Assembly (NCBI GenBank): GCA_043812055.1
Contig: JBDRMN010000071.1
Coordinates: 1-9,750, forward strand
Reading direction: 5' to 3'
DNA from: JBDRMN01 sp043812055
GTDB taxonomy: Bacteria; Patescibacteriota; Gracilibacteria; JAHISY01
DNA: 9,750 nucleotides
In this document: piece by piece, positions 1 through 5,915 of the stretch
Position numbering within the stretch: position 1 is the stretch's first letter
Layout: each line of letters starts with the position of its first letter
Notes under the pieces: model-generated
Seen by the model: the letters and a program-made list of their open reading frames with translations, nothing else
Databases searched by the model: none
Told to the model about the DNA's origin: nothing
Translations under genes and position numbers: made by a program

Positions 1-134
1 ACTTCTCAGAAATCTCCGAAGAAGAAATTTACATAGCTCAGGAAAACTTAAACAACCGACCCCGGAAAGGACTGAACTACAGAACTCCTAATGAGGTTCT
101 AGCCGAGGTTACAGGTGGTGCAATTAATACTTGA
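1..134 (+). CDS. IS30-family transposase, C-terminal fragment (5' end outside the window)
   Basis: The frame beginning at base 3 is open into the window and ends with TGA at 132-134, giving about 43 residues. It contains the string NLNNRPRKGLNYRTPNEV, which is the hallmark C-terminus of IS30-family DDE transposases (an N-N-R-P-R-K-x-L-x-Y-x-T-P-x-E pattern). The protein would catalyse cut-and-paste or copy-out movement of its element. Only the last part of the catalytic domain is visible, so intactness cannot be judged. The 3' flank leads into a 22-bp palindrome and then straight into the promoter of the channel gene, so the element's right end probably lies between 135 and about 185. The family call is strong; whether the element is active is unknown. 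Confidence 0.85.
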   Translation, partial: FSEISEEEIYIAQENLNNRPRKGLNYRTPNEVLAEVTGGAINT

Positions 135-143
135 ATTTTACGT

Positions 144-180
144 GTGCCTTGCCACGTCGTTCGCGAACGACGTGCCTTGC
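144..180. repeat. 22-bp perfect palindrome flanked by 9-bp direct repeats
   Basis: Bases 153-174 form a perfect 22-bp palindrome (centre GTTCGCGAAC). It is flanked by the direct repeat GTGCCTTGC at 144-152 and 172-180, the second copy overlapping the last three palindrome bases. It lies between the transposase stop and the channel promoter. A T5 run at 181-185 follows, so it could act as a weak terminator for the transposase transcript, or belong to the element's right end. Neither role can be decided from one copy. Confidence 0.7.
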
Positions 181-205
181 TTTTTAAGCTCTTTTTTGTT
201 AAAAT
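177..205 (+). promoter_or_regulatory. Predicted sigma-70-type promoter of the channel gene
   Basis: TTGCTT (177-182) and TAAAAT (200-205) are separated by 17 bp. Transcription would start near 212, which is itself an ATG (second codon of the longest channel frame). No Shine-Dalgarno sequence precedes any candidate start. The -35 lies at the edge of the transposase-side palindrome, so the insertion may have supplied it. Confidence 0.5.
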
Positions 206-208
206 AAC

Positions 209-1120
209 ATGATGGCGAAATTGAAAATAAAAACAAAAATGTCCCAACCCCAAAATACCACCACAGAGTTACCAGCACTTGAATCGGTCTTCAAGCCGGT
301 GACGGATAAGGCTGCGGAAGCTACGACTGGTACGGAAAAAATGGATCTGCATGAAGCCATACATTTCATTGAGGGTCGGGAAGCCGACGAACGTTTCGCG
401 GAGGCGCGGAAGGCTCTCGAACAACGTTTGAGCGAGACGGATGAACACGAGGAAAAAGGAACCTGCTATTACTACCTGCTCCGCCTGATGCTGCGCGAGC
501 ATTTACTTTTCGAAAATAAAAAAGCTCGTGATTTTTACCAGGAAATGCGTGATAACTTTGTTGCGGCGGAAAAGGATTACAAAAAGAATTTTGCTCAAAG
601 CAAAGATAAAGATGAAAAGAGATCTTTCCGTTCACAGATCGAGGCGTTTTACCAGTTGATTGAGAGCTATCTCGTGGTCCTGGAAAAGATCTATCTCAAG
701 AAGGGTTTCCTCGATGCCAATGAACGGGTGTACGTGGACAAGATGCACTTCCGTAAACGTTTTGCCCTTTTTTCCGGTCGCCACTTCGCGCACCTGGGAC
801 ACTTCTTCCTTGACAAAACTTCCCACTACGGACACAGTCTCGGTCGCTGGGGAGTCACGGTGATACTGTTCATTTCAGTTTTCGCAGCGATTTTCGGACT
901 GCTCGATTACATCTCGCCGACGAGCATGTTTGCGTATTACGAATACAACGGCAGTCTCTTCGACTACTTTTACTTTTCCGTTGTCACTTTCACCACGCTC
1001 GGTTATGGTGATATCGTGCCCGTCACGCTCATCGAAAAGCTTGTCGTCGGATTCGAAGTGCTGCTGGGCTTCACCATGCTGGGTATCTTCATCAACCTGA
1101 TCAAGAGGCGTTTCGGCTAA
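209..1120 (+). CDS. Two-transmembrane-helix potassium-channel-like protein with a cytosolic N-terminal domain
   Basis: The longest frame gives 303 residues. Residues about 1-210 are hydrophilic, rich in Lys, Glu and Asp and probably largely helical, with no signal peptide and no domain I recognise. A transmembrane helix follows at about 215-235, then a pore helix, the selectivity-filter string TTLGYGD (262-268), and a second helix at about 278-297 ending in the basic tail KRRFG. This is the Ion_trans_2 arrangement (outer helix, P-loop, inner helix), so a tetrameric K+-selective channel in the cytoplasmic membrane is likely. Most prokaryotic 2TM channels carry their ligand-binding RCK domain after the pore, whereas here the soluble domain is in front. 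Start choice is uncertain: ATG 209, 212 or 239. The predicted promoter fits a leaderless message from 212. The gene stands alone, facing pilT tail to tail. Confidence 0.85.
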   Translation: MMAKLKIKTKMSQPQNTTTELPALESVFKPVTDKAAEATTGTEKMDLHEAIHFIEGREADERFAEARKALEQRLSETDEHEEKGTCYYYLLRLMLREHLLFENKKARDFYQEMRDNFVAAEKDYKKNFAQSKDKDEKRSFRSQIEAFYQLIESYLVVLEKIYLKKGFLDANERVYVDKMHFRKRFALFSGRHFAHLGHFFLDKTSHYGHSLGRWGVTVILFISVFAAIFGLLDYISPTSMFAYYEYNGSLFDYFYFSVVTFTTLGYGDIVPVTLIEKLVVGFEVLLGFTMLGIFINLIKRRFG

Positions 1121-1266
1121 CTTGGGTTCTAGGGATCAGGAGCTTTTTTTAATAGTGCTTAAATAACCAAATAACCGAACCAAGCTCCCGAGGGTGGACT
1201 TTGTCCCCTTTGGCTCGGGGGAACACACAACCTAACACCAACACCAACACTAACACTATCCACTAC
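1121..1266. repeat. Convergent spacer with a hairpin and CTAACAC-type tandem repeats
   Basis: This spacer separates the 3' ends of the channel gene and pilT. CTCCCGAG (1185-1192) pairs with CTCGGGGG (1214-1221) with one G-T wobble, and the interior GGAC (1196-1199) can pair with GTCC (1203-1206). Then comes a short degenerate tandem of CTAACAC/CAACAC units (1232-1258). Bases 1246-1266 reappear exactly, in inverted orientation, at 7001-7021 behind rplL. No T tract follows the hairpin on either strand, so it is not a convincing intrinsic terminator. Confidence 0.6.
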
Positions 1267-2331
1267 CTACTTATCTTCCAAATGTTCGCGCATCTGTTGG
1301 GGATCGTGGGCCGAGTGCAGAGCCTCGGGCACCGAGATCAAATCTGCTTTTACCAATTCCAAAAGATGGTCATCGAAGAGTCGCATGCCACTCTCTCCAC
1401 TGATTTGAATTTGTGAATAAATTTCTGAAATCTTGCCCTCGCGGATGGCGTGGGCAATGCCAGAGTTCATCAGCATAATTTCACGTACGCAAACTCGCGC
1501 AGTGTTATCTTTATTCGGCAGTAAGCGCTGGCTCATGATCGCGGTCAACGAGTGACTGAGCTGCAGGGCGATTTGACTCTGCGCACCTTCGGGGAAAACA
1601 TCCACGATGCGTTGCACCGCCCGGGGGGCGTCATCCGTGTGCAGAGTGGCCAGCACCAGGTGGCCGGTTTCGGCCAGCGTGAGGGCGGTTTGGATTGTTT
1701 CGAGGTCACGCATTTCTCCCACCACGATCACATCCACGTCTTGCCTGACAGTGTGTTTGATTGCTTTGGAGAAACTTTCGGCGTTGATCCCGACAGCGCG
1801 CTGACTGATTACAGATTTTTTGCGGGTAAAAGTGAATTCAATCGGATCCTCAATTGTGATGATGTGGCACCTGCGGTGCTCGTTGATGTATTCAATGATG
1901 CTGGCCAGCGTCGTAGATTTACCACTGCCGTTGGGGCCGGTCACGAGGATCAGCCCATCCGATCGCAAAGCTCGCTCGAGAATTTCCTGCGGAATGCCGA
2001 TTTCTTCGGGGGCGGGGATTTCGAAAGGGATTGCCCGGAAGGCGATCGCCGGACCACGCACCTCCTCGTAGAAAGTGACGCGAAAACGAGAAAGACCTTT
2101 CTTCTCCATCGCGAAATCAACTTCCTTGTATTTACGCAATTTCTCCAATCCGGCTTCACCGATTATCTCAAGGGCGACTTCTTCGATATCTTCCCTTCTC
2201 AGGGCAACCGCTCCGTCGAGCGGAGTGAGCTCTCCGTTTTTCAGGCGAAACATTGGAGGCTCGTCGGTAATGAGATGGAGATCCGAACAGCTATTGTCGA
2301 TTTGGTGCTCGAGAAGTTTCTGTAAATCCAT
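1267..2331 (-). CDS. pilT: PilT-type type IV pilus retraction ATPase
   Basis: The protein is a 354-residue hexameric secretion-type ATPase that would power type IV pilus retraction at the inner face of the membrane. Visible motifs are Walker A GPNGSGKST (132-140; usually GPTGSGKST), the Asp box EDPIEF (161-166), Walker B VIVVGEMRD (201-209), and the His box TGHLVLATLHT (222-232). An IREGK string near the C-terminus matches the AIRNLIRE motif typical of PilT rather than PilB. The N-terminal part (SDLHLITDEPP) is the usual PAS-like domain. I start at ATG 2331 (MDLQKLLEHQ), because the upstream in-frame extension to a TTG at 2430 shows no family similarity. A TAAAAT hexamer lies seven bases before this ATG, consistent with a leaderless message. 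No other pilus gene is in the window. PilU-like or twitching-related paralogues are possible alternatives. Confidence 0.93.
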   Translation of the reverse strand: MDLQKLLEHQIDNSCSDLHLITDEPPMFRLKNGELTPLDGAVALRREDIEEVALEIIGEAGLEKLRKYKEVDFAMEKKGLSRFRVTFYEEVRGPAIAFRAIPFEIPAPEEIGIPQEILERALRSDGLILVTGPNGSGKSTTLASIIEYINEHRRCHIITIEDPIEFTFTRKKSVISQRAVGINAESFSKAIKHTVRQDVDVIVVGEMRDLETIQTALTLAETGHLVLATLHTDDAPRAVQRIVDVFPEGAQSQIALQLSHSLTAIMSQRLLPNKDNTARVCVREIMLMNSGIAHAIREGKISEIYSQIQISGESGMRLFDDHLLELVKADLISVPEALHSAHDPQQMREHLEDK

Positions 2332-2338
2332 GGTCGGT

Positions 2339-2344
2339 ATTTTA
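2339..2344 (-). promoter_or_regulatory. Candidate -10 hexamer of pilT (TAAAAT)
   Basis: On the minus strand TAAAAT is followed by the seven bases ACCGACC and then the pilT ATG. That spacing would put transcription initiation at the start codon. No convincing -35 is visible at 16-18 bp upstream, so confidence is limited. Confidence 0.35.
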
Positions 2345-2438
2345 CGTATTTTTACAAATTTAATCCCCCTTCGCGAAATTCCCCGGGCGTAAGCCCAGAG
2401 AGTTTCAGCAGTAACTACGGGGTTGGTCAATCAAATTC

Positions 2439-3689
2439 CTAGTGCTTTTGCCAGAAAGCCTCCTGGCGACAAAGTAACTTACGATCCGTCGGATTAGCGA
2501 GGAGACGAGTCACGGCGCGTTCCAGGCGTACTTTGTTTTGGCTGCCCTTGATGAGGACGAAATCATTAATGCTGAGTTTTCTTTGCAAGTATTCGGCAGC
2601 GGAGGCAGCAGTTTCAAAAAACTGAGCAGGTTTGCCGAGACGCCTGGCCTCCGAGCTTATGAGCTTGGCATTGCCGAAAACTCCAATTACTTCATCCGCT
2701 ATTGCTGCAGCCCGGGAACCGATTTCACGGTGGTATTTTTCAGAATCTGCGCCGAGCTCATTCATCTGTCCCAGCAGGGCGATTTTCTTTCCGGAAGTTT
2801 CCAGTCTTTGTAAGGTCTCGAGAGCTGACACCGTGCTTGCGGGATTAGCGTTGTAGCTGCCGTCAATCAGCTTGCTGCCGCGTATTCCATTTAGTAGATT
2901 CAGCCGACCGGGAGGCAGGTGAAAGTCTGCCAATATCGCAACACAATTTTTCAAAGCAATGCCGTTACTGATACCGACAGCAATCGCGGCGAGCAAGGCA
3001 TAAATATTTTGCCGACCGAGAATCGGAACTTTGAGGCTGACTGATGTTTCGTGGAAACGCAGTTCGGCTCCAATTCCCCGGATGTTTTCGCTGACATTGA
3101 TGGCTCGGAGATCAGCCGTTGCATTCACCCCAAAAGTGATTTTCCGCGCTCGTGTTTCGGTCTTCGCGACGAGCTCATCGTCCACATTCAAAATCGCGTA
3201 AGCATCTTCCGGCAGGTTCGTGATCAGCTGACCTTTTTCCTGGGCGATTTCCGTCAGTCCGGCGAATTGTTCGCTCTCGAGATGCACAGGCTGGACGTTC
3301 AAAAAAACGCCGGTTTGCGGCTGAATCACTTGCAAAAGGCGTCGCATATCTCCGGGCTTATCCACGCCGAGTTCGAGAATAATTTTTTCTGCCTTTAATT
3401 TCGAAAAACTTTTTAGCTCGGCACGGATGAGGATTCCCAACCATTTCAGAGGATTCGAATAACCCGAGTCTTCTCCGAGCAGGGTAAGCGGAACCCCAAA
3501 CTCGGAATTAAAACTTTTTTGGCTGGCCAGTACTGGAAATTTACTAGCTAAAATCTTGGCAGCAGCTTCCTTGGCGGTGGTTTTGCCCACGCTGCCCGTG
3601 ATGCCGATGATCTTTGTCTGCGGATTCAGTCTTCGCTTCGCGAAACGAGTCAGCAGCTTGAGGACGAGATTGCGGGCCAGCATCTTCAT
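2439..3689 (-). CDS. murF: UDP-N-acetylmuramoyl-tripeptide--D-alanyl-D-alanine ligase (MurF), short form
   Basis: The protein is a 416-residue Mur ligase that would add D-Ala-D-Ala to the UDP-MurNAc-tripeptide, the last cytosolic step of peptidoglycan precursor synthesis. Visible motifs are the ATP loop GITGSVGKTT (29-38), the Mur-family HLE (136-138), GRLN (261-264), DGSYNANP (276-283; the MurF-specific DSYNANP box) and KGSQNKVRLE (381-390). The central ATPase domain and C-terminal ligase domain are complete. The UDP-sugar-binding N-terminal domain normally preceding the P-loop (roughly 90 residues) is missing and replaced by a 25-residue basic, hydrophobic stretch (MKMLARNLVLKLLTRFAKRR). 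The gene lies between miaA (upstream) and pilT (downstream), both on the same strand. An ATG two codons downstream is an equally plausible start. Confidence 0.9.
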   Translation of the reverse strand: MKMLARNLVLKLLTRFAKRRLNPQTKIIGITGSVGKTTAKEAAAKILASKFPVLASQKSFNSEFGVPLTLLGEDSGYSNPLKWLGILIRAELKSFSKLKAEKIILELGVDKPGDMRRLLQVIQPQTGVFLNVQPVHLESEQFAGLTEIAQEKGQLITNLPEDAYAILNVDDELVAKTETRARKITFGVNATADLRAINVSENIRGIGAELRFHETSVSLKVPILGRQNIYALLAAIAVGISNGIALKNCVAILADFHLPPGRLNLLNGIRGSKLIDGSYNANPASTVSALETLQRLETSGKKIALLGQMNELGADSEKYHREIGSRAAAIADEVIGVFGNAKLISSEARRLGKPAQFFETAASAAEYLQRKLSINDFVLIKGSQNKVRLERAVTRLLANPTDRKLLCRQEAFWQKH

Positions 3690-3699
3690 GCGCGGATTG

Positions 3700-3705
3700 A
3701 TTTTA
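3700..3705 (-). promoter_or_regulatory. Candidate -10 hexamer of murF (TAAAAT)
   Basis: TAAAAT on the minus strand ends ten bases before the murF ATG, predicting a leader of only about four bases. No matching -35 is visible, and the preceding bases belong to the hairpin at 3713-3745. Confidence 0.3.
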
Positions 3706-3712
3706 CCGCAAT

Positions 3713-3745
3713 CAACCCCTCGGGTTGCGACAACCCGAGGGGTTG
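3713..3745. repeat. Perfect 15-bp-stem hairpin between miaA and murF
   Basis: CAACCCCTCGGGTTG (3713-3727) and CAACCCGAGGGGTTG (3731-3745) are exact inverted repeats with a three-base loop, CGA. The element runs into TTGCCTCAA (3743-3751), which contains the miaA stop codon on the minus strand. There is no following T tract, so it looks like an inserted palindromic element or an mRNA-stabilising/processing hairpin rather than an intrinsic terminator. Confidence 0.85.
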
Positions 3746-3747
3746 CC

Positions 3748-4650
3748 TCAAATCCAGATAATTTCTTTTGCGAATGCCGAATTCCGAAACCAAGTCATCT
3801 GGCGTTTAGCATAGTTCCGCGTGTCTTTTTTAATTTCCTCAACCGCACGCTCGAGATCCTTTTCGCCATTCAAATAATCGAGCAACTCACGGTAACCGTG
3901 GCCTCGCAGGGCGGGGGAGTGCCGATCGTATTTTTTGGCCAGGTGTTCAACCTCAGCCAGTAGTCCAGATCGCATCATTTCGTCCACCCGCGCATTAATT
4001 TTTTCATATAGCTTTTCACGAGGAACGTTCAGCCCGAGTAGCTTGCAATCGAACTTGCGCTGGTCTTTCTGCGGCTTGATACCTGACCCTGTCCGCTCCA
4101 AAGCCCGGATGAGATGGTGCTGGTTTTCAGCCGGGATTCGTTCTGCTGTTTTCGGATTGAGCTTTCGCAGTTCGCACCAAAGCTTTTGCGGACCGCCAAG
4201 TTCCGCGTAAATCTCTAGCAGCTCATCACGTCTTTTCTTGTTAACTTTTCCCGGGAAACGGTAGTTCTCCACAATCGCCGAAATTAGCAGCGTATGGCTA
4301 CCAGAGAGGATGGGCAGCTTTCCTCGTTTCAAAATATCGCGAATGCATTCTTCAGCCAATTTACGATACTCCGCGACAGTTACTGTCCGCTCGGGTGAGA
4401 ACTCTGAAATGAGGTGGTGGGGAACCTGGCGCAACTCGGCGGCAGTTGGCTTGGCTGTGCCCAGCTCGACCTCACGGTAAATTTGCCGGGAATCAGCATT
4501 GATGATTTCACCGTCGAAATGCCGAGCGAACTCAATCGAGAGCTCGGTTTTCCCGCTGGCGGTGGGGCCGAGGACGACCAGGAGGGGACTTTTCGGCTTT
4601 TGCTGAAGCCATTCATGGACCGTGCGATAAGCTTTTTTTTGAGCTGACAT
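3748..4650 (-). CDS. miaA: tRNA dimethylallyltransferase (MiaA)
   Basis: The protein is 300 residues, the usual length for the family. It would transfer the dimethylallyl group from DMAPP to N6 of A37 in tRNAs reading codons that start with U. The P-loop GPTASGKT is at 28-35, followed by INADSRQIYR (50-59, the conserved DSxQxY element) and a typical C-terminal signature DTRNYAKRQMTWF (276-288). GHGYRELLDYL matches the usual GIGYKEL region. One oddity is that the normally well-kept GGTGLYI segment reads SGSHTLLI here (116-123). The fold should be intact, but substrate binding near that loop may differ. The stop codon TGA lies within the edge of the palindromic element that follows. ATG 4650 is the first Met and no Shine-Dalgarno precedes it. 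Confidence 0.92.
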   Translation of the reverse strand: MSAQKKAYRTVHEWLQQKPKSPLLVVLGPTASGKTELSIEFARHFDGEIINADSRQIYREVELGTAKPTAAELRQVPHHLISEFSPERTVTVAEYRKLAEECIRDILKRGKLPILSGSHTLLISAIVENYRFPGKVNKKRRDELLEIYAELGGPQKLWCELRKLNPKTAERIPAENQHHLIRALERTGSGIKPQKDQRKFDCKLLGLNVPREKLYEKINARVDEMMRSGLLAEVEHLAKKYDRHSPALRGHGYRELLDYLNGEKDLERAVEEIKKDTRNYAKRQMTWFRNSAFAKEIIWI

Positions 4651-4905
4651 TAGGAAGGATACAGAATTAAGGATTAGAGATTAAGAACCGAGAGTAAAGA
4701 CAGTTCCAGTAAAGGCAATTCATGAATTGCCTCAACACACAAGCTGACACTAACACCATCCACTTCCGCCATAGGCGGATCTCCTCCAGAGGCGGATGAG
4801 CCTCTGGCTCAAGCCTCTGGCTGAAACACTACTGCCAAACCACTTTGCCTTTCGAAATTTTTTCAAATAAACTCGGTAAGAATTTAACACTTAACTCTCA
4901 GAATC
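4651..4905. repeat. Divergent spacer between miaA and the lipoprotein gene: composite repeats
   Basis: No gene is visible here. From left to right there is a degenerate GGATTAG-like run (4663-4686), the perfect 20-bp palindrome AGGCAATTCATGAATTGCCT (4713-4732), and a CTAACAC-type copy (4747-4763) with one mismatch to 1247-1263. Then come a TCCGCC-ATA-GGCGGA hairpin (4765-4779), an inverted repeat CCAGAGGC/GCCTCTGG (4786-4793 and 4800-4807), and a 13-bp tandem GCCTCTGGCTSAA (4800-4812, 4813-4825). The lipoprotein promoter follows. Confidence 0.7.
4845..4873 (+). promoter_or_regulatory. Predicted promoter of the lipoprotein gene
   Basis: TTGCCT (4845-4850) and TAAACT (4868-4873) are spaced by 17 bp. 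Transcription would begin near 4880, leaving a leader of about 26 bases without a Shine-Dalgarno sequence. Confidence 0.45.
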
Positions 4906-5745
4906 ATGAAAAGAATTTTTACTTCGCTTGCTGCAGCCCTGTTGCTGGCAGGTTGTTTTGGGAGTGGTCCTGCTGATCCTGTTACGGAAAATCCACCGAC
5001 TGACTCGAATATTATTACCATTACCGATGATCTTTTCATTGAGCTTTCGGCCAAGATTCTCTGTCTGCCAGCGAATAACCCCGAATCCTCGACTGCAGAA
5101 ATCGAGGTACTGGCCAAGGATTTGCTCGCAGTAGGGGGAGTGGCGGAAGCGGACTTCACTGCTTATCAGGAAGGTATCGAAGCCAATCCGGCGAGGAAGA
5201 GTGAAATTTCCAATGCAATTGTTGGCCAGATGGCTGATTTTTGTAGTATTACTTCGGCTGAACCGGAAGCAGAAGTTCCCGAAGCCAGTCTTTCGGAAGA
5301 TTCAGGAGAAGATATTAATGTTCCAACTGAAGCTTCAGTAAACGGACCTCTTGACACAGCCCTAGCTGAAGTTACAATTCTATCAGTACAAGATGATTTA
5401 ACAAAGATAAAAATAGGAGATATCAGAGACTACAATAGGTATCCAGGTGCAACTTATCCTGAATTAATTATTGGTGATGAAATTCTTGTTAGGATTTATG
5501 ATATTGCTATTGCTGGTCAACCAAAACTTGTTGAAGGGAAAAAATATATAGCTAATATGAGTGTATGTTATCCAGATTATCCTGGCGGACTTTCCTGCCC
5601 CTATGAAGGTTGGTCTGTGGCCATATACTCTTTTGCTGCCTGGCCTCCCAAAACAACAGGGTCAACTGACGTAGTTGATACGCCGCCAGCTCCACCAATA
5701 GCTGACACAGTACCCGTTCCACCGGCAGTTCCACCGGCAGAGTAA
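4906..5745 (+). CDS. Predicted lipoprotein of unknown function, two-part mosaic
   Basis: The protein has 279 residues. A short lipoprotein signal peptide ends in the lipobox LLAGC with Cys17 as the lipidation site, so it should be anchored outside the cytoplasmic membrane. Residues about 41-115 form a helical, Cys-containing segment (ILCLPANN to ADFCS), followed by an acidic Ser/Glu/Pro linker to about 147. Residues 148-245 look like a small beta-rich domain with two Cys (NMSVCYPDYPGGLSCPYEGW), and the tail is rich in Pro and Ala. Base composition changes inside the gene. By my count 5041-5160 is 67 of 120 G+C, whereas 5401-5580 is 55 of 180. This suggests the beta-rich domain was acquired from an AT-rich source. 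I do not recognise the family. It has its own promoter and precedes the rplJL unit. Confidence 0.8.
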   Translation: MKRIFTSLAAALLLAGCFGSGPADPVTENPPTDSNIITITDDLFIELSAKILCLPANNPESSTAEIEVLAKDLLAVGGVAEADFTAYQEGIEANPARKSEISNAIVGQMADFCSITSAEPEAEVPEASLSEDSGEDINVPTEASVNGPLDTALAEVTILSVQDDLTKIKIGDIRDYNRYPGATYPELIIGDEILVRIYDIAIAGQPKLVEGKKYIANMSVCYPDYPGGLSCPYEGWSVAIYSFAAWPPKTTGSTDVVDTPPAPPIADTVPVPPAVPPAE

Positions 5746-5752
5746 AGCATAT

Positions 5753-5780
5753 TTGCATTTCTAAAATCTTTCGTTAAAAT
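5753..5780 (+). promoter_or_regulatory. Predicted promoter of the rplJ-rplL operon
   Basis: TTGCAT (5753-5758) and TAAAAT (5775-5780) are spaced by 16 bp; TTTGCA at 5752 gives 17 bp. The predicted start near 5787 lies just upstream of the L10 leader RNA, as expected for this operon. Confidence 0.55.
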
Positions 5781-5855
5781 CCTCGTACTTTTTCGGGTCG
5801 AAGACAGCAGGCGGATTAGTCACTAGTCCATAAGACCTGCCGAGGCAATCAAATA

Positions 5856-5872
5856 AGACTTTCCATAAGTCT
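5856..5872 (+). promoter_or_regulatory. Candidate antiterminator hairpin of the rplJ leader
   Basis: AGACTT (5856-5861) can pair with AAGTCT (5867-5872) around a five-base loop. The right arm is also the left arm of the terminator at 5867-5896, so the two structures exclude each other. Confidence 0.55.
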
Positions 5873-5907
5873 GTCTCCGATACCACTGACAGACTTTATT
5901 TTTTATT
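5867..5907 (+). terminator. Attenuator: intrinsic terminator in the rplJ leader
   Basis: AAGTCTGTC (5867-5875) pairs perfectly with GACAGACTT (5888-5896) around a 12-base loop and is followed by the T-rich run TATTTTTTATTT (5896-5907). It ends eight bases before the rplJ ATG, so it controls entry into the operon rather than ending an upstream gene. Confidence 0.75.
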
Positions 5908-5915
5908 TCTCCAAA

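Larger units (their letters stand above)
5797..5911 (+). ncRNA. Ribosomal protein L10 leader RNA
   Basis: The segment has the conserved features of the L10 leader, the cis-element bound by the L10(L12)4 complex for feedback control of rplJL. GAAGACAGCAGG (5800-5811) sits on the 5' side and CCTGCCGAGG (5836-5845) on the 3' side, with GCAGG/CCTGC closing the stem. Inside, GGATTAG/CTAGTCC (5813-5819 and 5823-5829) forms a hairpin with a TCA loop and one wobble pair. It lies directly in front of rplJ on the same strand, after a good promoter. Downstream of the binding domain are competing antiterminator and terminator hairpins, so control is probably by transcription attenuation: free L10 binding would favour termination. 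Confidence 0.88.

Noticed and set aside
1121..1160. Possible intrinsic terminator after the channel gene (T7 run at about 1144)
   Set aside because: No stable stem immediately precedes the T run.
1231..1258. CRISPR-like short repeats
   Set aside because: Units are six to seven bases long without spacers; this is a simple tandem repeat.
1552..2325. A 257-codon open frame on the plus strand
   Set aside because: It is exactly antisense to pilT, whose motifs are complete; the translated sequence resembles no protein family I know.
2332..2430. N-terminal extension of PilT to a TTG codon
   Set aside because: The extra 33 residues do not resemble PilT, the internal ATG fits the family start and has a -10 at leaderless spacing.
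3051..3398. A 115-codon plus-strand frame inside murF
   Set aside because: It is antisense to a well-supported murF and has no recognisable features.
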